Shown here: one piece after another, positions 31,779-40,864 of the stretch
Layout: every line of letters starts with the position of its first letter
Numbering within the stretch: the stretch's first letter is position 1
Assembly (NCBI GenBank): GCA_946480925.1
Contig: CAMLLU010000011.1
Span: 1 to 64,000, forward strand
DNA from: an uncultured Rivibacter sp.
Lineage (GTDB): Bacteria; Pseudomonadota; Gammaproteobacteria; Burkholderiales; Burkholderiaceae
Length of the DNA: 64,000 nucleotides
Reading direction: 5' to 3'
Program-made: the position numbers and the translations under genes
The notes under the pieces: model-generated
Told to the model about the DNA's origin: nothing
Databases searched by the model: none
Seen by the model: the letters and a program-made list of their open reading frames with translations, nothing else

Positions 31779-32695
31779 CACCGCGCGGGCGTGCTGCCCT
31801 TGATGAGCGTCATCGCTGTGCCGATGAGCGACGACACCTCGCTCATGTTGCCCGGCACGATCATGGTGTTGTTCTTCTGCGCGAGCTGGGCGAACGCCTC
31901 GACGGCTTTTTCGGCCACCTTCAGCTGCACGGCCTGGCTGCCGCCGGGCAGCTCGATGGCGGCGGCGATCTTGCCGATGGCCTCGGCCGTGGCCGCGGCC
32001 ACGGCCGTGATGGCAGCCGCCTCGCCCTGGGCCTTGTTGATCTCGGCCTGCTTTTCGCCTTCGGAGCGGGCGATGAAAGCCTCGCGCTCGCCGGTGGCGA
32101 TGTTGATCTGCTCCTGGCGGCGGCCTTCGGAGGCGGCGATCAGCGCGCGCTTCTCGCGTTCGGCGGTGATCTGCGCCTGCATCGCGCGCAGGATCTCGGC
32201 CGGCGGCGTCAGGTCCTTGATCTCGTAGCGCAGCACCTTCACGCCCCAGGTGCGCGCCGCCTCGTCGAGCGCGCTCACCACCGAGGCGTTGATTGCGTCG
32301 CGTTCCTCGAAGGTCTTGTCGAGCTCCATCTTGCCGATCACGCTGCGCAGCGTGGTCTGCGCGAGCTGGGTGATGGCGATGATGTAGTTCGACGAGCCGT
32401 AGCTCGCGCGCATGGGGTCCGTGACCTGGAAGTACAGGATGCCGTCGACCTGCAGCTGGGTGTTGTCCTTCGTGATGCAGACCTGGCTGGGCACGTCCAG
32501 CGGGATCTCCTTGAGCGAATGCTTGTAGGCCAGCCGGTCCACGAAGGGCACCAGGAAGTTGAGCCCGGGCGTCAGCGTGGCGTGGTACTTGCCCAGCCGC
32601 TCGACCACCCAGGCGTGCTGTTGCGGCACGACCTTCACGGCGCGCACGATGAAGATGGCCGCGATGACGAGCAGCACGATGGCGACAGCTTCCAT
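31778..32695 (-). CDS. SPFH-domain membrane protease-associated protein (QmcA-like)
   Basis: A stomatin/prohibitin-fold membrane protein of 305 aa. An N-terminal hydrophobic segment (residues 2-18) anchors it, the SPFH domain follows (VVPQQHAWVVERLGKYHATLTPGLNFL), and a charged coiled coil (about 180-255) rich in Ala, Glu and Lys comes after. It pairs with the NfeD gene 47 bp upstream, the usual arrangement, and likely forms a membrane microdomain complex. GGAGAA precedes the ATG. Confidence 0.92.
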   Translation of the reverse strand: MEAVAIVLLVIAAIFIVRAVKVVPQQHAWVVERLGKYHATLTPGLNFLVPFVDRLAYKHSLKEIPLDVPSQVCITKDNTQLQVDGILYFQVTDPMRASYGSSNYIIAITQLAQTTLRSVIGKMELDKTFEERDAINASVVSALDEAARTWGVKVLRYEIKDLTPPAEILRAMQAQITAEREKRALIAASEGRRQEQINIATGEREAFIARSEGEKQAEINKAQGEAAAITAVAAATAEAIGKIAAAIELPGGSQAVQLKVAEKAVEAFAQLAQKNNTMIVPGNMSEVSSLIGTAMTLIKGSTPAR

Positions 32696-32742
32696 GGATC
32701 GGTTCTCCGTCGTTGGTTGTTCGGGTTCTGTGGCGGGTTCGG

Positions 32743-33171
32743 TCAGCGCCCCAGCAGGAGCTGGTTGCCGTCCACCGCGCGGATCACGTGTTCGCCGGGG
32801 GCGGGCGCGTCGGTGCCGGCGTAGCGGGCAGCCCACGAAGCGCCGCGGTAGTGGACGCGCGTGGTGCCGTCCGCGTTCCATTGGGCCACCGTGACGCGCT
32901 CGCCGATGTCGATGTTGACGTCGCGGTTGGCGCTGGCCGGCGCGGAAGCGGGCTGTTTGGCGCGCCGCAGGTGCAGCACCGTCACGGCGCCGCCGCCGAT
33001 CAATGCCGCGGCCACCAGTTGTGTCGCAAAGTCGGTGCCCAGGTGGGCCGCTACCGCTGCGGCGGCCAGGCCGATGGCCAGCATCAGGAGATAGAAGGTG
33101 CCGGTGGCCAGCTCGACCGCCACGGCCACGCCGGTGACGATCCACCACAGGGTCGCGTCATTCATGTCCAT
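32743..33171 (-). CDS. NfeD-family membrane protein
   Basis: A 142-aa short NfeD protein. Two or three membrane segments lie in the first ~65 residues, with a soluble OB-fold domain after about residue 85 (GERVTVAQWNADGTTRVHYRGASWAAR). NfeD proteins partner SPFH proteins and this one is directly upstream of one. The start is ATG after GGAGGGG; a second ATG two codons on is possible. It is divergent from the decarboxylase. Confidence 0.88.
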   Translation of the reverse strand: MDMNDATLWWIVTGVAVAVELATGTFYLLMLAIGLAAAAVAAHLGTDFATQLVAAALIGGGAVTVLHLRRAKQPASAPASANRDVNIDIGERVTVAQWNADGTTRVHYRGASWAARYAGTDAPAPGEHVIRAVDGNQLLLGR

Positions 33172-33328
33172 GGCCCCTCCGCCTGTCGAAGACGGCGGCA
33201 GTGTACGACGCAGGCCACAGCGCCAACCATGCCTGTTGGGCGGTCACGGAACAGTCCTACACTTCGCGCTTTCTTCGCAGGCCGCAAGCCACTTTTCCTT
33301 CGTCGCCGTACCTGAAAGGCCGCCCGCC

Positions 33329-35593
33329 ATGATGCGTTTCCATTTTCCCGTCGTGATCATTGACGAGGACTTCCGCTCGGAGAACACCTCGGGTCTCGGC
33401 ATCCGGGCATTGGCCGAGGCGATCCAGAAAGAGGGCATGGAGGTGCTGGGCGTCACCAGCTACGGCGACCTGTCGCAGTTCGCGCAGCAGCAAAGCCGCG
33501 CTTCCGCGTTCATCATGTCCATCGACGACGAGGAACTGGTCGAAGCCGCCCCCGGCGAGACGGTGCGCGCGGTGCGCGACCTGCGCAAGTTCATCGAGGA
33601 AATCCGCTTCAAGAACGCCGAGATCCCGATCTACCTCTACGGCGAGACGCGCACCTCGCAGCACATCCCGAACGACATCCTGCGCGAGCTGCACGGCTTC
33701 ATCCACATGTTCGAGGACACGCCGGAGTTCGTGGCGCGCCACATCATCCGCGAGGCCAAGAGCTACCTCGACTCGCTGGCGCCGCCGTTCTTCCGCGCGC
33801 TGCTGCACTACGCGCAAGATGGCTCCTATTCGTGGCACTGCCCGGGCCACTCGGGCGGCGTGGCTTTCCTCAAGAGCCCGATCGGCCAGATGTTCCACCA
33901 GTTCTTCGGCGAGAACATGCTGCGCGCCGACGTGTGCAACGCGGTCGAAGAACTCGGCCAGCTGCTAGACCACACCGGCCCGGTGGCCGACAGCGAACGC
34001 AACGCGGCACGCATCTTCAATGCCGACCACTGCTTCTTCGTCACCAACGGCACCAGCACCTCCAACAAGATGGTGTGGCACCACACGGTGGCGCCGGGCG
34101 ACGTGGTGGTGGTGGACCGCAACTGCCACAAGTCGAACCTGCACGCGATCATCATGACGGGCGCGGTGCCGGTGTTCCTGACGCCCACGCGCAACCACTA
34201 CGGGATCATCGGTCCCATTCCGCAAAGCGAGTTCACGCGCGAGGTCATCGAGAAGAAGATCGCCGCCAACCCGCTGCTGGCCGGCGTGGACCCGAAGCAG
34301 GTGAAGCCGCGCATCCTCACGCTCACGCAGAGCACCTACGACGGCGTGCTCTACAACACCGAGACCATCAAGGGCCTGCTCGACGGCTACGTGGACACGC
34401 TGCACTTCGACGAGGCGTGGCTTCCGCACGCGGCCTTCCACAAGTTCTACGGCACCTACCACGCCATGGGCAAGGGCCGCACGCGCCCGAAGGAGGCGAT
34501 GACCTACGCCACGCAGTCCACGCACAAGCTGCTGGCGGGCATCAGCCAGGCCTCGCAGGTGCTGGTGCAGGACTCGCAGACGCGCAAGCTCGACACGCAC
34601 CTCTTCAACGAGGCGTACCTGATGCACACGTCCACCAGCCCGCAGTACGCCATCATCGCCAGCTGCGACGTGGCCGCCGCGATGATGGAGCCGCCCGGCG
34701 GCACCGCGCTGGTGGAAGAAAGCATCAAGGAGGCGCTGGACTTCCGCCGCGCGATGCGCAAGGTCGACAAGGAGTTCGGCAAGGACTGGTGGTTCAAGGT
34801 CTGGGGCCCGGACAAGCTCACCGACGGGCTCGGCCGCCAGGAAGACTGGGTGCTGCAGGCCAACGAGAAGTGGCACGGCTTCGGCAACCTGGCGGCGGGC
34901 TTCAACATGCTCGACCCGATCAAGTCCACCGTCATCACGCCGGGGCTCGACGTGACCGGCAAGTTCGCCAAGAGCGGCATCCCGGCGTCCATCGTCACCA
35001 AGTTCCTGGCCGAACACGGTGTGGTGGTCGAGAAGACCGGGCTGTACTCGTTCTTCATCATGTTCACCATCGGCATCACCAAGGGCCGCTGGAACACGCT
35101 GGTGACCGCGCTGCAGCAGTTCAAGGACGACTACGACAAGAACCAGCCGATGTGGCGCATCCTCCCTGAGTTCTGCGCGGCGCACCCGCGCTATGAGCGC
35201 ATGGGCCTGCGCGACCTCTGCCAGGCCATCCACGAGATGTACGCCAAGGGCGACATCGCGCGGCTGACCACCGAGATGTACCTGTCGAACCTGCACCCGG
35301 CCATGAAGCCGAGCGAGGCCTTCGCCTGCATCGCGCACCGCAAGACCGAGCGCGTGGGCATCGACCAGCTCGAAGGCCGCGTGACCACCTCGCTGCTCAC
35401 GCCTTACCCGCCGGGCATTCCGCTGCTCATTCCGGGCGAGCGCTTCAACAAGAAGATCGTGGACTACCTGCGTTTCACGCGCGAGTTCAACGCGGCCTTC
35501 CCGGGTTTCGACACCGACGTGCACGGGCTGGTGGAGGCGGAAGAGACCACTGGCGGGCAGCGCCATTACTACGTGGATTGCGTGAAGGACTGA
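33329..35593 (+). CDS. Lysine/arginine/ornithine decarboxylase (OKR_DC type)
   Basis: A large fold-type I PLP decarboxylase of 754 aa. The N-terminal receiver-like wing domain (VVIIDEDFRSENTSGLG, to about residue 130), the PLP domain with the cofactor Lys in ATQSTHKLLAGISQAS, and the C-terminal domain are complete. HCPGHSGG and TNGTSTSNK are typical cofactor-site stretches. Lys, Arg and Orn preference cannot be told apart by eye. It would serve polyamine synthesis or acid resistance. The start is one of two tandem ATGs (33329, 33332). Confidence 0.92.
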   Translation: MMRFHFPVVIIDEDFRSENTSGLGIRALAEAIQKEGMEVLGVTSYGDLSQFAQQQSRASAFIMSIDDEELVEAAPGETVRAVRDLRKFIEEIRFKNAEIPIYLYGETRTSQHIPNDILRELHGFIHMFEDTPEFVARHIIREAKSYLDSLAPPFFRALLHYAQDGSYSWHCPGHSGGVAFLKSPIGQMFHQFFGENMLRADVCNAVEELGQLLDHTGPVADSERNAARIFNADHCFFVTNGTSTSNKMVWHHTVAPGDVVVVDRNCHKSNLHAIIMTGAVPVFLTPTRNHYGIIGPIPQSEFTREVIEKKIAANPLLAGVDPKQVKPRILTLTQSTYDGVLYNTETIKGLLDGYVDTLHFDEAWLPHAAFHKFYGTYHAMGKGRTRPKEAMTYATQSTHKLLAGISQASQVLVQDSQTRKLDTHLFNEAYLMHTSTSPQYAIIASCDVAAAMMEPPGGTALVEESIKEALDFRRAMRKVDKEFGKDWWFKVWGPDKLTDGLGRQEDWVLQANEKWHGFGNLAAGFNMLDPIKSTVITPGLDVTGKFAKSGIPASIVTKFLAEHGVVVEKTGLYSFFIMFTIGITKGRWNTLVTALQQFKDDYDKNQPMWRILPEFCAAHPRYERMGLRDLCQAIHEMYAKGDIARLTTEMYLSNLHPAMKPSEAFACIAHRKTERVGIDQLEGRVTTSLLTPYPPGIPLLIPGERFNKKIVDYLRFTREFNAAFPGFDTDVHGLVEAEETTGGQRHYYVDCVKD

Positions 35594-35607
35594 AAAAGGG
35601 CTGCGGC

Positions 35608-36993
35608 TCAGGCGTGCTCGGCCAGCCGTTGCAAGTGCTGGCCGTTGGCCCTGCAGCTGGCGCGAAACGCGGAGCTGATGCGGGTGTCTCTCGATGCCCG
35701 CTGCCAGAACTCGGTGGCGGCGGTACAGGCGGTTGTCCAATCGGCGCGCTGTTGAGGCAAGGGCAGTGGCGACGCGAATTCCCGCGTCGGCAACTCACCA
35801 CCCGGTAGCGGCGCATACAGCATGGGCAGCATGTCATAGGCCGGGGCCAGCGCGAAGCGGCTGTCCACCGGCGTGAAGCTCAGGTTGCCGGTGTGCATGT
35901 CGGTGTTGCCGACCAACCGGCCGAACCACCACAGCTGGCGGATGCGCTGCGCGTTGTCTTCGCCCAGCAGGCCGGCGCGAACCAGTCGCTCGCAAAGGTG
36001 CGTCCAGTCGGTGGAGGGATCGCCGATGAAGGCGGCATTCACCGTTTCCAGGCCGATGAGCGCACTGCGGCCGAAAGGGCCGTGTCGGTCGAAACGTTCG
36101 AGTTCGAGGAAGGTGCGGCCGGCGTGCTGGACGATGCAGCTCCTGGCGCTGGCGATGCCGGGCAACCGCTCGCCGATGCATTCGAGCGCCAGGTGCTCGC
36201 ACACCAGCAGGTCCGACCAACGGCGCACGGCCGCCGACCGGCCTGCGCCGGAGAACTTGACCAGCACGTGCGGCGTGCTGCTGCCGGGGCGTTCGCGCTG
36301 TGCAGCGAACTTCGGGAACTCACCTGCAGCACTGGAGCCGGCCACGCCAGTGGCAATGGCTTCGTCGGCCAGGGCTGCATAGGCCGCGCCAAGTTCCGGC
36401 TCGCGCAGCGGCGCAGGTGCGTTCAGCTTGCCGGCCAGCCAGCGTTCATACGCCGGGTTGCCGAGGATCAGGTTGCCGCTCACGTCGGCCCCCAGGCGGC
36501 TCAACACGTACAGCACGTCGTCGTCGGACCAGGACTGCAGATCTGGCGACACGGCAAGTTCGCGGTGTGTGGCACGTGCCAGCTGCCGGCCCATGTAGCC
36601 TTGCGGCCGCATGTCGTAGACGGGGTAGGGCAGCCCGCCCCACCAGCCGTCGCGCGAGTCTTCAGGCACCGGCCAGCGCGTGCCATTCAGATCCATCCAC
36701 GTGCCTTGCGGAGCCACCAGCGCCAGCGGGCCCAGCAGTTCGGCACGGCCGGTGGTGTCGACCTCATAGACGGGCAGCTCGGCGAGATCGCCGCGCAGCG
36801 GCCGGCGTAGCGCATAGCGCGTGCGGCGCGCCCGGCCGGTGGCCAGCACCTGGGGTTGGACTTCCTGCAGCAGCCGGTGCAGCGTGGCAACGCTCACACC
36901 CAGCTGCTCGGCCAGGTCGGCGGCGCTGGCTGCAGGGCGGCGGCCCAGCGTGGCGAGCAGCTGGTCGCGTGCGGACTGGTTGCGAGGGCGCAT
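35608..36993 (-). CDS. yjjJ: YjjJ-type HipA-like kinase with N-terminal HTH
   Basis: A 461-aa HipA-family serine/threonine kinase of the YjjJ type. A DNA-binding HTH is at its own N-terminus (SAADLAEQLGVSVATLHRLLQE, residues 22-43) instead of a separate HipB. The kinase part shows the nucleotide Lys in PHVLVKFS, the catalytic loop GNTDMHTGNLS and the metal motif APAYDML. HipA proteins phosphorylate translation factors and cause dormancy. No hipB-like gene is adjacent. It is convergent with the decarboxylase by 14 bp. Confidence 0.9.
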   Translation of the reverse strand: MRPRNQSARDQLLATLGRRPAASAADLAEQLGVSVATLHRLLQEVQPQVLATGRARRTRYALRRPLRGDLAELPVYEVDTTGRAELLGPLALVAPQGTWMDLNGTRWPVPEDSRDGWWGGLPYPVYDMRPQGYMGRQLARATHRELAVSPDLQSWSDDDVLYVLSRLGADVSGNLILGNPAYERWLAGKLNAPAPLREPELGAAYAALADEAIATGVAGSSAAGEFPKFAAQRERPGSSTPHVLVKFSGAGRSAAVRRWSDLLVCEHLALECIGERLPGIASARSCIVQHAGRTFLELERFDRHGPFGRSALIGLETVNAAFIGDPSTDWTHLCERLVRAGLLGEDNAQRIRQLWWFGRLVGNTDMHTGNLSFTPVDSRFALAPAYDMLPMLYAPLPGGELPTREFASPLPLPQQRADWTTACTAATEFWQRASRDTRISSAFRASCRANGQHLQRLAEHA

Positions 36994-36998
36994 GGTTA

Positions 36999-37079
36999 TG
37001 AGAAGATTTTTGAGGAAATTCTATGCCTCAAGTCCCTCTGCAGCGCCGGGTTTTCAAACGGAGTTTTGAGAAGATTTGT
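36999..37079. repeat. Direct repeat TGAGAAGATTT upstream of yjjJ
   Basis: TGAGAAGATTT occurs at 36999-37009 and again at 37067-37077, 68 bp apart, in the AT-rich region just upstream of the yjjJ start. The spacing is near six to seven helical turns. They could be binding sites for the gene's own HTH. This is position-based inference only. Confidence 0.45.
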
Positions 37080-37106
37080 TCGGATATCTTCGCTATACCA
37101 CGTTCG

Positions 37107-38975
37107 CTACACCACGTGCGAGATGAGCACGCCCGGGGCGGGGGTCACGGCGCCGTCCGGGTCGTGCCCCGCGCCCAGCTGTGAGAGCGCCGTGGTGGGC
37201 GAGCGCCGCACCGCCACGCCCACCGAGACCATGTCGATCACGAGCAGGTGCAGGATGCGCGAGATCATCGCGATGAAGGTGGAGCTGTCTTCGTTGTGGT
37301 CCACCGGGATGCACACCGTGGCCTTGCGGGCCAGCGGCGACTTGCTGGCCGTGATGGCGATGACCGCCGCGCCGCGGTCGGCGGCCAGGCTCGCAGCGCG
37401 CACCAGGTCGTTGGACTGGCCGGAGCTGGAGATGAACACGGCCACGTCTCGTGGGCCCAGCAATTCCGCAGCCATCGACTGCATCGACGCGTCGGTGTGC
37501 GCCACCGAAGGGATGCGGAAGCGGAACAGCTTGTGCTGCGCATCCAGCGCCACCACCGACGAGTTGCCCATCGCGTAGAACTCCACGCGCTTGGCCTCGC
37601 GCAGGATGTCGATGGCACGGTCCACCGCTTCGACGTTGAGCGACTCGCGGAACTGCACGATGGCCGAGATGGTGTTGTCCAGCACCTTGGCGCACAGGTC
37701 GGGCGTGGCGTCCTGCCGGCGCACCTGCGTGCGCTGCACGGGGATGGTGCCGGTGAGGCCCGAGGCCAGCTTGAGCTTGAAGTCCGCCAGGCCCTGGAAG
37801 CCCAGCGAGCGACAGAAGCGGATCACCGTGGGCTGGCTCACCTCGGCCATCTGCGCGATCACGGCGATGGCGTCGTTGAGCACGGTGCGCGGGTTGTCGA
37901 GCACGAAGTCGGCCACGCGCCGTTCGGCCGGCGACAGGCCCGCACGGGCCGAGCGCACTCGCTCCATGAGCGGGTTGCCGCCTTCCTGCGCCGGCACGTG
38001 CTCAGCCAGCAACGAAGACACGCCGTGGAACGCCGGGTTCTCCGCCGTGAGCACGTAGGTAGGGATGCGCGCCACGTAGCCCGAGAAGCGGCCCTTGGCC
38101 TCGAAGCGTTCGCGGAAGGGCGACTTGAGAAAGAACTCGCCCAGCCGCGGCACGATGCCGCCGCCCACGTAGATGCCGCCGGTGGCGCCCAGCGTGAGCG
38201 CGAGGTTGGAGGCCACCGTGCCCAGCATCGCGCAGAAGCACTCGACCGTCTCCACGCAGTAGGGGCACAGGTTCTGCAGCGCGCGCTGCACGATGTCGGC
38301 CGCCTTGAGCTGGCGGTCCCGCACGTCGTCGTGGCCGTCGATGAGCGCCTGGTAGATGAGCTCCATGCCCGGCCCGGAGACCAGCCGCTCTGCCGACACG
38401 TGGGGCATGCTCTTCCACACGTGGGCCAGCACGCGCAACTCGCGTTCGTCTGTGGGGGAAAAGCTCACGTGGCCGCCTTCGGTGGCCAGCGTGAACCAGC
38501 GGTCGCCGGTGGGAATGAGCCCCGAAACACCGAGCCCGGTGCCGGGGCCGAGCAGGCCGATCACGCCGTTGGCCTGCGGCTCGCCGCCGCCCACCTGCAT
38601 GCGGCCTTCGGCGCCCACGCGCGGCAGCGACATGGCCAGCGCGGTGAAGTTGTTGACGACCAGCAGCGTGGCCAGGCCGAGTGCGCGCTGGGCCTCCTGG
38701 ATCGAGAACTCCCAGTCGCGGTTGGTCATGCGCACCCGGTCGCCTTCGATCGGGTTGGCCAGCGCCACCGCGCCGTGCTTCGGGTGAAGCCCTTCGGGCA
38801 GGCCGTCGAGGTAAGCCTTCATCACCTCGACGAAGCCGGAGTAGTCGGCGCACGGCAGCACCGTGACGTAGTCGAAGCGGCCGGGCAACTGCTCGAGGCA
38901 GAAGCGCGCATAGGTGGCACCGATGTCGGCCAGCAGCCGAGGCTCGGGGTAGGGCACTTGCGAAGGCCAGCCCAT
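37107..38975 (-). CDS. Glucokinase-like / RpiR regulator fusion, kinase active site altered
   Basis: A 622-aa fusion. Residues about 10-335 are a glucokinase (Glk family) domain. Residues about 345-420 are an RpiR HTH (SPAERRVADFVLDNP, SQPTVIRFCRSLGF) and 450-590 a sugar-phosphate SIS domain. Such fusions are known in Burkholderiales. Here the catalytic-base Asp of VxNDFTA (Asp100 in E. coli Glk) is Asn109 (VVNNFTALA; codon 38649-38651), and DIGGTNARF reads DIGATYARF. EGGH and SAER/SGPG remain. It may bind sugar without phosphorylating it. I chose ATG at 38975 after GGGAG; ATG at 39029 lacks a site. Confidence 0.9.
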   Translation of the reverse strand: MGWPSQVPYPEPRLLADIGATYARFCLEQLPGRFDYVTVLPCADYSGFVEVMKAYLDGLPEGLHPKHGAVALANPIEGDRVRMTNRDWEFSIQEAQRALGLATLLVVNNFTALAMSLPRVGAEGRMQVGGGEPQANGVIGLLGPGTGLGVSGLIPTGDRWFTLATEGGHVSFSPTDERELRVLAHVWKSMPHVSAERLVSGPGMELIYQALIDGHDDVRDRQLKAADIVQRALQNLCPYCVETVECFCAMLGTVASNLALTLGATGGIYVGGGIVPRLGEFFLKSPFRERFEAKGRFSGYVARIPTYVLTAENPAFHGVSSLLAEHVPAQEGGNPLMERVRSARAGLSPAERRVADFVLDNPRTVLNDAIAVIAQMAEVSQPTVIRFCRSLGFQGLADFKLKLASGLTGTIPVQRTQVRRQDATPDLCAKVLDNTISAIVQFRESLNVEAVDRAIDILREAKRVEFYAMGNSSVVALDAQHKLFRFRIPSVAHTDASMQSMAAELLGPRDVAVFISSSGQSNDLVRAASLAADRGAAVIAITASKSPLARKATVCIPVDHNEDSSTFIAMISRILHLLVIDMVSVGVAVRRSPTTALSQLGAGHDPDGAVTPAPGVLISHVV

Positions 38976-39034
38976 GTCAGGCGCTCCCTTGGTGGGCTGC
39001 GGTGCGGAGGGGGCGGGCAACTGGGGCATCGCGG

Positions 39035-39056
39035 CTGTAGTCGGGTGTAACTACAG
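39035..39056. promoter_or_regulatory. Inverted repeat CTGTAGT-N8-ACTACAG
   Basis: A perfect 7-bp inverted repeat with an 8-bp spacer lies 59 bp upstream of the preferred start of the glucokinase/RpiR fusion. It is placed for autoregulation. The GTAG...CTAC halves recur in the porin/glucokinase intergenic region, although with 5-bp spacing there. Confidence 0.6.
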
Positions 39057-39110
39057 GCACTGTACCCAATTGAAGTGCTCCGGCGATCCGCATGCGCGAG
39101 GTTTGCGTCA

Positions 39111-40841
39111 TCAATGGCGCGCGGCAGGTGCACGCTCGAGCAGCACGTAGCGGCCGCTGCCTTGCAGGGCAACCTGACCGCCACGCACCGTGCCGGCCGC
39201 ACCGCTGTAAGCGTCGCGCACGGCCTCGCCGTCAGCGAAGGTGCTGCCCACGGCGATGCTGCCGGCGCCCACAGCGTCCATCGCCACCACCACGGCGTCG
39301 CCGCTGGCATGGTCGGCACGCGCGAAGGTGTAGGGCGCCTCGGCGAGTTTCTGGTGTTTGCCACGCGCCAGTGCGACGTGGCGTGCCCGGAAGCTGCCCA
39401 GCTTGCGCCAGTGGTCGAGCACGGCGGCGTCGGGGGCGGCCCAGTTCATGTCCGATCGCGTGGCCTGCTGCGGGTCGCCGCTCGGCACGGGCCCCGCGGG
39501 GCGCGAGGTTTCGTCGCCGTAGTAGATCTGCGCGCCGCCCGCGGCCAGCAGCAGCGCGGCCCCGGCCTCGATGAGCTTCGTGCGGTCGAACAGCCGGGTG
39601 TCGTGCGACGAGATGTAGTTGAGCATCTGCGCCGGCTTGCCGGCCTGCAGCGCCGCGTACTCAGCAAACAGCTTTTCCGGCCGGGCGAACTGGCCGCCGC
39701 GTTCCTGGAAGTCGAAGTTGATCATCGCGTCGAAGCCGGCGTCGTGGAGCTTGCTGCGCTCGGGCCCGTGGCCCCAGTATTCGCCGACCATCCAGAACGG
39801 CGCGTCGTCGATCTTCTTTGCCGGGTGCTTCGCCTTCCACTCGGCCAGCGCCTTCACGGCCTCGCCCTTGAGATCGGCCCACGCGGCGGGCTCCACGTGC
39901 TTCACGGTGTCGGCGCGGAAGCCGTCGATGCCGTATTCGCGCACCCAGTCGGTGAGCCACTTCACGAGGTAGCCGCGCACCGTGGTGTTGGGCAGGTCCA
40001 CGGCCTTGGTGTCGGGCTTGTTGCGCAGGAACTTCGGCAGCTTCACCGCTTCGGTGCTGTCGGTGCGGAAGTCGGGCAGGTAGGCGAGTTGCGAAGTGAG
40101 GTCGTCGCGGCCGCCGTCGATGTAGCCCGGCAGCCCGGCGCGTACCCAGTCGCGCCCCCACCAGTCGCCGAAGGCGAAGTTGTTGTAGTCGATGAACGAG
40201 TGGTAGTTGCGCAGCGTGGCGTTCTCGGCGTTGGGCCACAGCACCTTCACCCCGAGCTCCTTCGCGGTCTGGATGTCGAGGTAGCCGGGGTGGTTGAGCA
40301 CCACGTCGAACAGCACGCGGATGCCTTGCGCATGGGCGGTGTCCACCAGCTCGCGCAACTCGTCGGGCGTGCCCATGTTGCGGTCGAGCACCGTGTAGTC
40401 GAGCGCGTAATAGCCGTGGTAGGCGTAGTGCTTGAACTCCTTGTTGCCGCCCACCACCCAGCCGTGGATCTGCTCGTACGGCGCGGTGATCCACAACGCG
40501 TTGACGCCCAGCTCCTTGAACCAGCCCTGCCTGAGCTTGTCGGTCAGGCCCTGGAGGTCGCCGCCATGGAAGGTGCCCACGTCCTCCCGCGGCGACGCTT
40601 CGCGCTTGCGGCCGTAGCTGTTGTCGTTGCCGGGGTTGCCGTTTTCGAAGCGATCGGTAACGACGAAGTAGACGATGGGGTTGTCGGCAAAGCTGCCGGA
40701 GACCGCGGCCGGTGCGGGCTTGGGCGTGGCAGCCGGCACGGCCGGGGGCTGCTGCACGGCTGCCGTTGGCGCCCTCGAGCCGCAGGCGGCCAGCAGGGCA
40801 AGCAGCAGGGGCGACAGCAGGCGTCTCGCGGCGAAGGGCAT
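39111..40841 (-). CDS. Lipoprotein alpha-amylase (GH13)
   Basis: A 576-aa GH13 enzyme that cuts internal alpha-1,4 bonds of starch or maltodextrins. The lipoprotein signal ends LLAAC, so it should be anchored in the envelope. A Pro/Ala linker follows. Conserved regions are all present: DVVLNH, DGFRADTVKH (nucleophile Asp), WMVGEYWGHG (acid Glu) and YISSHDTR (transition-state Asp). ATG at 40841 has GAGG upstream. An ATG at 40865 overlaps the stop of the CBM41-like gene (TGATG) and is a coupled alternative. Confidence 0.9.
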   Translation of the reverse strand: MPFAARRLLSPLLLALLAACGSRAPTAAVQQPPAVPAATPKPAPAAVSGSFADNPIVYFVVTDRFENGNPGNDNSYGRKREASPREDVGTFHGGDLQGLTDKLRQGWFKELGVNALWITAPYEQIHGWVVGGNKEFKHYAYHGYYALDYTVLDRNMGTPDELRELVDTAHAQGIRVLFDVVLNHPGYLDIQTAKELGVKVLWPNAENATLRNYHSFIDYNNFAFGDWWGRDWVRAGLPGYIDGGRDDLTSQLAYLPDFRTDSTEAVKLPKFLRNKPDTKAVDLPNTTVRGYLVKWLTDWVREYGIDGFRADTVKHVEPAAWADLKGEAVKALAEWKAKHPAKKIDDAPFWMVGEYWGHGPERSKLHDAGFDAMINFDFQERGGQFARPEKLFAEYAALQAGKPAQMLNYISSHDTRLFDRTKLIEAGAALLLAAGGAQIYYGDETSRPAGPVPSGDPQQATRSDMNWAAPDAAVLDHWRKLGSFRARHVALARGKHQKLAEAPYTFARADHASGDAVVVAMDAVGAGSIAVGSTFADGEAVRDAYSGAAGTVRGGQVALQGSGRYVLLERAPAARH

Positions 40842-40864
40842 GGGCTGGCCTCGGAGTCTGCGCA

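Noticed and set aside
33965..35740. Long open frame antisense to the decarboxylase
   Set aside because: The decarboxylase is full length with all motifs on the other strand.
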